Origin: Tribonema minus
Taxonomy: Eukaryota; Sar; Xanthophyceae; Tribonematales; Tribonemataceae
Assembly: GCA_017506865.1 (NCBI GenBank)
Contig: JAFCMP010000533.1
Span: 612,999 to 676,998 of the forward strand
Reading direction: 5' to 3'
Length of the DNA: 64,000 nt
Positions 35,953 through 46,506 of the stretch are shown piece after piece (the stretch's first letter is position 1; every line of letters starts with the position of its first letter). A program made the position numbers and the translations under genes. The notes under the pieces are model-generated. The model saw only the letters and a program-made list of their open reading frames with translations, was not told the origin of the DNA and did no database searches.

Positions 35953-36429
35953 GATAAGGCCGCGCTGGCTGCTGGCTGAGGCGGCCTGCTCCCGGCTTTC
36001 CTTCAACCGAGGCTGCTGTAACCCTAAAAATGCTTGCAGCACGTCCTGCGTCGACTCAGCACCCTCGGTAGTCGCCTAATGCTTCACGCACTAGCGGGCA
36101 GCACCCGAATGCGGTGACTAGCAGCCGAGAGGTGGTCAGAGGTGCAGCTGGTCAGATGCAGCTGTTCGCGAAACAGCGATTTGCACGTCGTCTGAAGCCG
36201 CCAGCTGGCCTTCAGCAGCGCTCGCGTCCATCGAGCGTGCCGGTCAGCCGTATCGCACACCGCTTTCGCGCCATGCCCCACGCTACGCCAGGCACTTCGC
36301 ACACTTTTGACACCGAGGTCAATTTTGCTTGAAGTTCGATCGAGGAACAAATTGAAGTTTGTTTGGTGATTGAGAAAGAGAGAAAGTACTTTGATGCCTC
36401 GGCGGTAGCAGTGGTTGCGGCGTTCTAAC
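35953..36429. promoter_or_regulatory. Shared upstream region of Doa10 (-) and bromodomain gene (+)
   Basis: The two start codons face away from each other across about 480 bp, so this interval must hold both promoters and 5' UTRs unless upstream exons exist. I see no convincing TATA box. The minus-strand frame of exon 1 stays open to a TAG at about 36077, leaving a further 5' exon possible. Confidence 0.55.
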
Positions 36430-39400
36430 ATGAGTGCCATGGTCGCCTCGGCAGCTGCGTCGAAAACCAACATCGATGGTGAGTGCAATGGTCATTGCAC
36501 TCTGTTGCATCAACAGCAACTGCATCAACTGCATCAACACTGGAAGCCGATTTATCTAGGATTTCAAAGAAGCGTTTGACTGCACTTTGAAGCTGCTGCT
36601 GCTGCCGCCCGTGGATGCTGGTGCTGCTCTCTGCAGCAGCAGCTGCAGTCTGCAGTACGCTGCTGCTGCAATCGGACATTTTCGTACTTTTTTTACAAAA
36701 TTCCCTGTCCACTTTACCTAGGGTGCATGTATGATTTGTTGTCTATCCGCACAATAAAACAAACTGATACAACTCGTCTCGATACTTGATAGCAAAATTG
36801 TTTCTCAAGGCGCTGCTGACGTTGACCCCCCCCCCCCCCCCCCGCCCTGCGCAGAGGCCACAGTCCTGGACAGACGCAACTGCCTGAGCCAGCTGGACGA
36901 ATGCATCAGGGCGCTGGAAAAAGAGATAGAGGACATCAGAGCGGGCCGGCGCGATACCGACCTCCCCCTGCTAGCGGGCAGACCGCTGCCGGACTACGGG
37001 GGGACAGGGCTGGCGGCGCTGCTGTCAGGCTGCAAGCTCCCCCCTCCGCCGCAGCTGGACGCTGACCAGGATGAGGAACAGGAGGAGGGGGAGGGGGAGG
37101 AGGAGGGAGAGGGGGAGGGGGAGTCTGATGACGAAACTGCCAAGAAGACCGTTGCGGCGGCGGCTGCGGCAGGTGAGCGGAGCACTGCTTTTTGCGCTTC
37201 AACAGGCGCTTCAGCAAACCCCAGGGTGCATGGCTTGCAGTTCTTCGCTGGTCCGCTGCATCCGATTGGGGCGGACGCAATACTTGTCTGTGAGGCTAGC
37301 GCGAAATGATGCGGTCACAGGACTGGGGTCAGGGGTCATGTGTGTGTTTTTGCTGATGGCCGTGCCTGCCGTGGTTTGATGTACTCCGGACTTGAATAGC
37401 TGCAGACCACAGTGAAGCTACGAATGCCCGGATGTTGTGGGCTCGGAACATGTGCTGAAGCTTTGATGGCATTGCTCAGGCCAGTGTTGACCGTGTGCCC
37501 AGCGATCGCGCTGCCAGTGCCAGCACTCGCAGCTGCAGACTCCAACAAACAGCCGCACTCGACATGTGTTCGTAGGCTAGCCGATGCACCACATTTGCGA
37601 TGCCGGATCATTCACGCATCATGTTCCCCGTCCACCCAAGAGTTTGCGGCCCACTTATGTGAATGAATTCACGCTCCCGGTCCCTCCGCCGCTCGATCAG
37701 AGGCGCCAGCGAAGGAGGAGGAAGCTCCGGCAGCAAAGCCAGCGGCAAAGGCGGCGGCAGCGGCAGCAGCAGCGGCAGCAGCAGCGGCCGCAGCCGCTGC
37801 TGCAGCAGTAGCGGCGGCAGAGGAGGCGCGCAGAGCGGACGCTGCAAAAATGGAAGCGGCGAAAACGGAAGCTGCAAAAATGGAGGTGGCAGAGCCTTCA
37901 TCGGCAGAAGTGAGCTCTGCGGAGGAGCCGCCCTCGCCTGCGCGTGGACGCAAGCGCGCGCCCAGCCGGCGCGCCGCCGCCGCCGTCGCGTCCGAGGACG
38001 AGGACGACGAAGTGGGTGAGTTGCTGCTGCCGCCGCGCTGCTGCTGCGCTGCTGCTGTGCTTGCTGCTGCGCTGTGCTGCTGCTGCTGCTGTGGTGCTGC
38101 TGCTACATCGGCTGCTGCTGCGTTGGTGGTGTTGCAGCTGCTGCTGCTGCGCTGCTGCTGCTGCGGCGCTAAAAATGCGGTGCTGGCGGTGCCGTGCCGC
38201 TGTGCAGCTGATGCACGTCCGCGTGTGCTGACGGCGGTGCACACGTCATGCCGTCGTTGTCAGTGCGCGTTGTGGCCGCCGGTGCACGTCAGGCGCTTTC
38301 ATGAGGGCTTCCTTGATGCGCGGCGGTGCACAAACCCCTGTAGAAAATGTTGTCATCAAATCATTCACGGGGGGCTGGCTTGAGCTTAGCAGGACGCTGG
38401 CAGGTGTTGCCTGTCACAACTCAGTCGTCAAAGCATACATACATACATGCATGCAAGATGTGGTACACGGGCATGATATTCCGAGGCATGTCGTGGAACC
38501 GCTGCAGTTGCAACAGCTTCGCTGGCATCACAAACACCGCACACGCCTGACGCTTTGCGTCTGAGTGCACGCTACGCAGCACCACGAGTCGTGGGCCGCT
38601 GCGACGTCCGCGTTGCTCGCAGCGAAACCGCTGCGCACGCGCGCGTGCACGCGCACAAGTCTACTCAGCGACGAGCTCTCGCCACGCACACCGCGTCTGT
38701 GACCGCGCTTTGTGACATGCAGCATGCGCCGCCGCAACACTACATAGCTGTGCAGACCACCTGCGTCAATCGCTTTACTGCTCCTCCTCACACTCACGCT
38801 TCACCGCTGCCGCTGCCGCCGCCGCCGCTGCTGCCGCCGCCGTCCGCGCAGCGCACGAGGACGCCAAGGCAGCGCGCCGCAGGGCCGCGGCGCGCGGCCG
38901 CCGCGCCGCCGCCGCTGCCGCCGGCAGCAGCGGCAGCAGCGGCGGCGGCGGCGGCGGCGGCGGCGCCAAGAAGGAGCCCTCGGAGTCGCCGGAGCGCGAA
39001 AGGGAGCGCAGCGTGGGGCGGCGGCGCGTGAGTGACGGCGAGGGGGCGCGGCGCACGAGCAAGCGGCTGGGGCTGGGGGAGGGGCCGGGGGCGATAGACC
39101 CCCTGTTCAAGTCAAAGGCGCTGCTGCTGTGGGACAAGGTGAGGGGGCGCGGGGGGGGGGGGGGGGGGGGGGGGGGCGGGGGAGGGGGGGGGGGTTCTGC
39201 GCATAGGGCAGGGTCAGGGTTAGCAGGCTGTGCATAGGGCGGTGGGGGAGGCAAGGGGCGGGAGGGGAGGGGCGGGGGAGGAGCTGGGGGGGGGGGGGGG
39301 GGGGGAGTGGGGGGGAGGGGCTTTGGCGTAGCGGCAGGGTCAGCGTCACCACGCTGTGGATAGGGCAGTGGGGGGGGGAGCATTGTAGGGTGGAGGAGGG

Positions 39401-42400
39401 GGTTTTGAGCGTCAGAACTAGGGTTAGGATTAGGGCTAGGGGGACCTGCACCCGCAATCTGCATCCCGCGGTGCAAGCGATGAAGGCGCTGCAGACGCGG
39501 GATGGGGCCCTCGTGAAGGCGTTCACTTGGCAGTGTTCTCGTCTTGGCGGGGGGGAAGGGGGGGTAGTCTGAAGGTTAGGGCTTTGGGTCAGGCTTACAG
39601 TAAGGGTTAGACTCAGGGTCCGGCTTACACTGTACCGTCAGCTGCACGTGCATGCCGCTAGACCACCAACAGGTACAACACCCCGTTACATGCTGAGTTT
39701 GTGTGCAGGTGAACTGCCTCCACTCCGCGGGCATATTCCGCAAGCCCGTGCTGGAGAAGGACGCTCCCAGCACTTGAAGTTGGTTATATGCTTTTATTTT
39801 GATGTGAAGTGCTTTGATGGAGTGTCACCAACTTCACATTATCTGCAGCGCAACCGCCACGTCCCGCATTTGCACGCAGGTGAACTGGCACCACTTTGCG
39901 GGCATCTTCCGCAAGCCCGTGCTGACGCTCCTGGCACTACTGTTGTTCACTCTGATCGGCACTCCACAAAACTTCAACAACTTCTTCAGGAATTCTTTCC
40001 CCAACTTCAAGTGAGCCACGCGCCGCGTCCGCGCGCAGGTGAACTGGCACCACTATGCGGGAATTTTCCGCAAGCCCGTGCTGGAGAAAGACGCGCCGGG
40101 CTACAGCAAGATCGTCAAGGAGCCCATGGACCTGGGCACGATCCGCCAGCGCATCATGGACGGCTCGTGCAACACCGTGGAGGAAGTGAGTCACCGTTGA
40201 AGTTGCAGTTGAGGAATAGTTGGCGTTCTTGGATGAGGGTTAGGGTCAGGGTTAGGGTTAGCATTAGAAATTAGGTACATCAACCCTAGTTATAACCACA
40301 ATCCTGGCCTGCAGGTGTCGTGCTCGCGCCGCAGTGCCTGCATGCTCATTGGCAGCGGCAGGCGCCCTGCATATGCCACAGCACGCCTACGCCTTGGAGC
40401 AGGTGAGCTGAACAGTACATTTTTCGAGCTGCCACACTGATGCTGGTCACCTTTATGGTATAGTATGACATTGAAGTATACACTGATGCACCGCCGTTGA
40501 AGTTATGGGCCGCCGCTGCCCCTGCTGCTGCACGACAGTCGTGGCGCCACGGAAAGCAGTGGTCGTAATCCTGGATGCGTCAGTGATGCCTGCTGGCCAG
40601 CGTAGTGCACCCGATGTGTTGCATGCAGCGCTCACACCTGCACTCGGAGTGTCACAACTTGAAGTAGCACTCCCCTTATACCTTGCCCCCCCCCTGACTT
40701 CCCCGCCTCGCAGCTGAGCCGGCTCCTGTTCCTCATGTGCAACAACTGCATGATCTTCAACGGCAAGGGCGACCAGTACTACGAGTGCGCCAAAGACATG
40801 CGCGCGTTCGTCAAGGTACGTATACCCATACATACCCCCTGTGGGCCGCGCAGCGTCCTACAACAGGCGTCGCTGAGTTCCGCCAACTTCACGTAGTGAC
40901 GCGCGCACGCCGCGGCTGCTGCTGCCGCAGCGCGGTTGCTCTGCGTGCCGCCATTTGTGCGTGTGTGTTTGTGTTTTTGCGTATCGCAGTGTCCCTGCCA
41001 CACAGCACGGCAGAGTAATCGAGTGTCGCGACACTTGTACTAGGAGTGCGCCCAAGGACATGTGCGTGTTCGTCACGGTAACGTAAACACGGGGTGTCAA
41101 AAACACACGCATTACCCACAGTCTGACATTAGACACGTGCCATACCCACAGCCCGATATTCAGCGTATTGTGCTCGCCCTTGTCGCTTCTCGACAAAACT
41201 GATGGCGGCGCACCAAAGCGAGTTCCCTCAGCCAACGCGACGAGCACTGCCTCGCCGCGCAGTGGCGCGCTGCACGGTGTTACATCTCTCATTATTCAAG
41301 AACGCATGCATACCCATAGCCTGGCATTGGCGAATCGTGCTGGCCCTTGTCGCGCCTCGACAGGCCCTGATAGCGGCGCACCAAAACGAGTTCCCGCAGC
41401 CGACGAGCCCTGCGGCGAGCGCTGCCTCGCTGCGCAGAGGCGTGCTGCGCAGTTTCACAACTCTCATTCTTCAAGAACACATGACTATTCACAGTCCTAC
41501 AACCGGCTGGCCCTTATCCCTTCTCGACAGAACCTGATAGCGGCGCACCAGAGCGAGTTCCCGCAGCCGGCGAGCCCTGCTTCCAACGCCGCCGTGCTGT
41601 GTGGTGCCGCGCTGCACGGCGTCACGCTTCTCATTGTTCAAGAACACATGCATGACCACAGCCTGACATTGGCGAATCGTGCTGGCCCCTTATCGCTCCT
41701 TGACAGAACCTGATAGCGGCGCACCAAAACGAGTTCCCGCAGCCGACGAGCCCTGCGAGCGCTGCTTCACCGCGCGGAGGCATGCTGCGCACTTCTGGCG
41801 ACGAGTCGCACGGCAGCCACAGGGACGCAGGGGGCGGGGAAGAGAAGCGCGGCAGGGGGCGCCCGCGCAAGTGAGTCTTGAGTCTTGATGAGTCCCGAGT
41901 CTTTTACTTCTACTTCATCTGAACTTCGCGTTGAGTAGCACGGCAGCCACAGGGACGCGGGCGGGGGCGGGGAGGAGAAGCGCAGCAAGGGGTGCCCACG
42001 CAAGTGAGTCACGAGTCGTGACTCTTCTTGTTCGGAAACGTCGCAAGAAGGCCCTAAACCCTTGATGCAGCCCTTGTGCCTTTCAGCGCTTCTTAACAGT
42101 ATGTTCTCATTTCAGTTTTTGACCTTTGCGACGAGTCGCACGGCAGCCACAGGGACGCGGGGGGGGGCGGGGACGAGAAGCGCGGCAGGAGGCGCCCGCG
42201 CGAGTGAGTCATGAGTCACGAGTCTTGTCGTAATTCAACTTTGCGACGAGATGCACGCAGCAGCCAGAGGGATGCCGTGAGGGGGGGTGGGAGAGCGCGA
42301 CCGCCCGCGCAAGTGAGTAATGAGTCACGGCTTGTCCTCAGTTGAAGTTTCAGTGTACGCTTGAAGTGCGCCGCTCAGCGCGCGCCGGTGCTGGCGCACT

Positions 42401-44827
42401 GTTGTTGTTCGGATTGTCTACACATGAAAGCCCAGCCGCCAACCTTGACAAGGTACCGGCGGCACAGAGGTGTGCTCCCTCACAGGCACGTACACACGTG
42501 TACACGTTAGATATACCTGTATGCTATGCATATGCACTTGCAATGTGCGTCTGTATATGCACACATATGCACTAGATGTACCTGTATGCTTATGCATATG
42601 CACTGATAATGTGCATATGTATGCAAGGTCGTATGTATGCAAAATTATGAGCTCCTGCAAGCCTACCTACCTGCCTTGGCGGCACTATTTGAAGCTTGAC
42701 TAATCTGAGAGGAATGTTTCTCTTGTACCCCTCCCATACCCGCTGCAGGTCTGGAGCCGCCAGCGGTGGAGAGGAGGGGGGAGCCCGCGGGGGGCACAAG
42801 TCGCATGCCAAGGCGCACCGGTATTCTGATGGCGACAACAGGTGCGGCAAACTCGCAAGGTTTTTGTTACTGACTCTGCTGTACTATTATGCACGGGTCC
42901 AAGTCCGTGGGAGGCGCACATTGTATGTCATGACGTACTGGTATTCTGATGGCGAGATACTGATACTGGGGACTTGCAAGGGTTCACTCAACTGTGTTGT
43001 CGCTATGCGCAAGGATTCGAGGGACCACATGTACTGGTATGTTGTAGAGTTTGCCCTACTTTGATCGTTTTAAAGTCTTTCAAGGGTGCATTCCAATGGC
43101 GGCAGCAGGTGCGGCGCGCTCAAGTCGTTACGCCTCACTTGGCTCCACCGTAACTGCCGACGTAACTGCTGACATAACTGCCGCTACCGCTGTAACTGTG
43201 CACAAGGGTCCAGTGGACCCCGACGCACTAGTTCCGTGCACACCAAGCTGTTTGTTTATATACACATGCCCCCCCTTTTTTTATGCAGAGTCTTTACCAG
43301 GTGCAAGCTCGCTCTCTGATACATACCGCCACCGCGACACACCACGCAGCCATCTGACTCTACTCTGTTGCATTAAGTGTCACTCTGGAGTCTCCAGCTG
43401 TGAGTATGCCGCCCTCGTCCGCCACTCTGCTCTGTTGCACTGAATATGAATCTAGAGTCTTGAGTCATTAGTCACGCTGCCCTCCTCGGCCATCTGACTC
43501 TACTCTGTTGCACTGGGCATGACTCTAGAGTCTCAAGTCGAGAGTCACGCCGCCCTCCTCCGCCGTCTGACTCTACTCTGTTGCTCTCGGCATCACTCTA
43601 GAGTCTTGAGTCGCAAGTCACGCTGCCCTCCCGCGCCATCTGACTTTACTCTGTTGCATGACTCTACTCTAGAGTCTCAAGTTGCGAGTTTCGCCGCCCT
43701 CCTCCGCCATCTGACGCTACTTTGTTACACTGGGCATGACTCTGGAGTCTCAAGTCGCGAGTTACGCCCCCCTCCTCCACCATCTGACTCTACTCTGTTG
43801 CACTGAACATGACTCTAGAGTCTTGAGTCACAAGTCACGCTGCCATCTGCTGCGCCGCCGCTGCGCAGCTCGGACGGCGAGTACCACCCGTCGCGCGGCG
43901 GCACAGGGGGGGGCGCGCGCAAACGCAAGCGCGCTGCCGCCGCCGCCGCTGCTGCCGACGACGCGAGCGATGCAGACGAGGCGCCGCCGCGGCAGCAGCA
44001 CGCGCGCGGCGGCGGCGGCGGCGGCAGCGGCAAGCGCACCTCCTCCGCCAAGTCCAAGAAAAAAGGTGAGCGGGAATCTTGTGGTCGGGGTCAGGGGGTT
44101 GGGATGCGGACGCGGCCGTCTGGTAGCACGCGCGTCAGGCGCGTCGTGTGCGCTTTGAACACGTATTTGCATTGCCGTGTGGAGTGGTTGCTCGTATGCT
44201 GGTTAGCAGCCCGACGGACAAAGAGAAGCAGGAAGGGGGAGGGGCGAGGCTGTCTGCAGCGTGATGGCATTCCTGATATACTTCAAGTTGGAGTATATGA
44301 GGCATGCGGTTGTGGCCAGAGCGCTGTACGAGAATGCTGTGCATTGAGACAGCGCAGCGGTGACTGCGCCGCGCACGTGTGTGTGCGCCGCGGCCGCTCT
44401 TGCATGGCAGATTCTCACGCAAGCCCCAACCCTAACCCTAGCTCTACAGTAGGGCAGAAGAGGGCGGGGCGCCGCCGCACGCGCGAAAGAAGCGCATAAA
44501 GTGTACTGACGTGCTCACGCGACCCCTTCCGAACAGAAGCGCGCACGCCAAGATCATCGCATCTACGCGCGCAGCCTCACAGTACTGACACACATGCCCG
44601 CACGTGTGCTCCGCCACCGCCGCCGCCGCTGCCACCGTCGCTGCCGCCACCGCCGCTGCCGCCGCCGCGCAGCTGCCGCGCTGTCTTCCGATGAGAGCTC
44701 CTCAGATGAGGATCGGGGGCGGGGCAAGGGGGGGGGGCGGCGGCGCTCCAAAGCGGACGCGGACGACGCTCCTACCGCTAAGACGGGCCGGCCGCGCGGC
44801 CGCCCGCGCAAGGAGGACACGAGCTGA
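36430..44827 (+). CDS. Bromodomain and AT-hook chromatin protein, 10 exons
   Basis: A 608-codon model with exons 36430-36478, 36855-37172, 37701-38015, 38852-39138, 40039-40185, 40714-40815, 41707-41870, 42749-42841, 43869-44065, 44673-44827. Every junction is GT-AG and in phase. Exon 2 gives a predicted coiled coil (LDRRNCLSQLDECIRALEKE) and an acidic Glu-rich tract. Exons 3-4 are Ala/Glu-rich. The bromodomain spans roughly residues 310-406: helix Z (KSKALLLWDK), ZA loop (RKPVLEKDAPGY, PMDLGTI), and a BC loop with the acetyl-lysine-binding Asn (MIFNGKGDQYY). AT-hooks RGRGRPRK (exon 7) and GRPRGRPRKED (exon 10) should bind AT-rich minor groove. The rest is basic and Ser/Ala/Gly-rich. The APGY-x5-PMDL form recalls BRD8-type bromodomains of acetyltransferase complexes, but that assignment is inference. 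The first exon (16 codons) rests on phase and donor only. Confidence 0.88.
39709..39935 (+). repeat. Two echoes of the bromodomain exon 5 acceptor edge
   Basis: Copies at 39709-39778 and 39876-39935 repeat GCAGGTGAACTGGCACCACT and TTCCGCAAGCCCGTGCTG with an intact AG acceptor; the real edge is 40039. Confidence 0.92.
41035..41090 (+). repeat. Echo of bromodomain exon 6 donor edge
   Basis: It repeats GTACTA-GAGTGCGCC and AAGGACATG-GCG with a GGTAACGTA donor-like end; the real exon end is 40815. Confidence 0.85.
41198..41600 (+). repeat. Three echoes of exon 7 acceptor edge
   Basis: Copies start near 41199, 41366 and 41530; the real acceptor is at 41706. Each has a (T/G)CTCGACA-type acceptor, CTGATAGCGGCGCACCA and GAGTTCCCGCAGCC. 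The last keeps a perfect CGACAG|AACCTG. The period is about 165-175 bp. One frame stays open through all three for about 180 codons. Confidence 0.93.
41930..42316 (+). repeat. Three echoes of exon 7 donor edge (AT-hook part)
   Basis: Copies at about 41937-42006, 42128-42207 and 42240-42316 repeat ACGGCAGCCACAGGGACGC, GAGAAGCGC and CGCCCGCGCAA|GTGAGT. Two keep the donor exactly. Confidence 0.93.
42885..43120 (+). repeat. Echoes of exon 8 donor edge
   Basis: Copies near 42895-42957 (GTACTGGTATTCTGATGGCG), 43027-43043 and 43095-43115 (GGCAGCAGGTGCGG) repeat the end of the exon at 42841. Confidence 0.8.
43350..43850 (+). repeat. ~70-80-bp tandem array before exon 9
   Basis: About seven units, each with CATCTGACTCTACTCTGTTG, then CATGACTCTAGAGTCTTGAG, then a CACGCCGCCCTCC end that resembles the real acceptor approach at 43840-43868. 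The array touches the exon. Confidence 0.92.
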
Positions 44828-45959
44828 GCCGCGAGCCACATGTTTTTCGCAGCGCGTGCGTGCGCGTGCGCCGCCTGGCCCTCAGGCACGCCGCAGTTGA
44901 CGCAACGGCGCGTGCATCAGCACCACGTCGCACGGACGTCCGCGCTGCCGCCCGCGCAAGTGGACGCCGTGACTGGTGGCGAAGGGTGCGCTCGGATATC
45001 TCGAAGCTTTTCTTATCCTCTCGAGAGCGTCATACACGTGCTGGAGCGGCGGTCCGCACTGCCGCCACGCGCAAGCGGACGCCCTGATTGGCGGCGATCG
45101 GCGTGCTGAATGCTTGCGACTGCGCGCAGTCGTTCGCAGCGCGCCGGGAGGGTGCGCGTGCAACTCCGTCACGACGAGCATCTGTTGCATGTCTGAGTGG
45201 TCCACATGGTTGATGCCGCGTGAGATCGCATGACGGCACGGTGCCGCCCTCTCTGTACGTACGTATCTCTTGCAAACTGCCGCGCCGCCGCACCGCTCAG
45301 GCTCCGGCGATGTGCCGGCGGCTGCCGCGCTACTGCTGTGCCTTGCGCACCGTCGCCTGCTGCCGGTGGCGTGACATCAAACTCCTCATGTACATGACAG
45401 GCACCGCCTGGAGGCAGCAATTGCACGCCATCACAAAGAGGTTTTTGGTGTGTTTGGCATTTCTGGGAGACTTTTCTGCACTGCTTTGTTTCAACAGATG
45501 CATGTCATTGAACTTTTGCTGAAGTGCGGTGTGTGAGATTTCTTGTCAACTTGGCAATTCAGCCGCAGACTTCATGAAAGAAAAGGGGTCAATCTGCATC
45601 ATCAGGCTGACGCATTATAGACATCAAATTGTGCACGACCCGGCACAGGTTACGGAGTGCATCAACGCCTCGCTGAGTTCTCCCCCCCCCCCCCCCCCCC
45701 CCGCCCCGCGAAATAGCAAAGCCCTGGCTGTCACAATCTGTGTGCAAGATGCGGAAAAGACGCGTCGGGATCATCACGCATTTCTCGTCAGCACGCCGCT
45801 CGCGACATGCACGCACGCAGCAGAGGGCGGTCGCACATCAAGCAGCCCAACAGCAGCGAACAGCGATATGAAAGCGCCCCGGTACGACAGTTGTAGCGTA
45901 GGCAGTCAAAGGCATGTACACATCCGGAGGCCGGCAGCAGCACAGCGGTGCAAGCGAGA
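44828..45959. other. 3' flank, no gene recognised
   Basis: Two weak resemblances to the bromodomain terminal exon (CTGCCGCCCGCGCAAG near 44948; CGCACTGCCGCCACGCGCAAG near 45054) may be further terminal-exon echoes. A run of about 18 C lies at 45684-45702. No coding similarity is visible on either strand. Confidence 0.45.
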
Positions 45960-46405
45960 CACGGCGCACTGCTCACAGGGTAGGTATGCACATAATGTGG
46001 CACGCCTCAGCTGGCTGTGGTCTCGTTGCCTCCTACGCCGAACTTGGCCTTAACCTCCTCTATCTACGCACCCAGCCGCACATCAAGCAGCCCAACAGCA
46101 GCAGACAGCCCCGGCACATCACTCATACGGTGGGTATATGTACATTGACGCATGGCATGCCTCAGGTGGCAGCGGCCTTGCCCCCCACTGCAAACTTGGC
46201 CTTAATCTATTCGATCCACGCTCGCAGCAGAGCGCAGCCGCACATCAGGCAACCCAACAGCAGCAGACAGCAATGCGGAAGACAATACGAACGAGCCCCG
46301 GCATGCTGCTCATAGAGTTTGTATGTACATTGACGCGTGGCGCGGATCAGGTGGCCGCGGCCTCGCCCCCCACGCCAAACTTGGGCTTGATCCTGCGCGC
46401 AGCAG
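45960..46405 (-). repeat. Three echoes of the SF3B6 terminal exon beyond its stop
   Basis: Copies at about 46000-46065, 46158-46225 and 46348-46400 repeat the sequence of the last codons and stop (GCCGAACTTGGCCTTAA, versus GCCGAATTTAGCCTTGA in the exon). They share CAGCCCAACAGCAGCAGA and GGTAGGTATATGTACATTG spacers. They lie past the gene's 3' end. Confidence 0.9.
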
Positions 46406-46506
46406 AGGACAGACATCAACCAGCCCAACAGCAGCAGAAAGCAGTATGCAAGACAGCCCCGGCTCATAGGGTAGGTATATGTACATTGGTGTGTTTGTGG
46501 CACGCC

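Noticed and set aside
38775-39526. Pro-rich minus-strand open frames of 139-233 codons
   Set aside because: Antisense to bromodomain exon 4 and the G-runs after it; the long Pro runs are the complement of poly-G.
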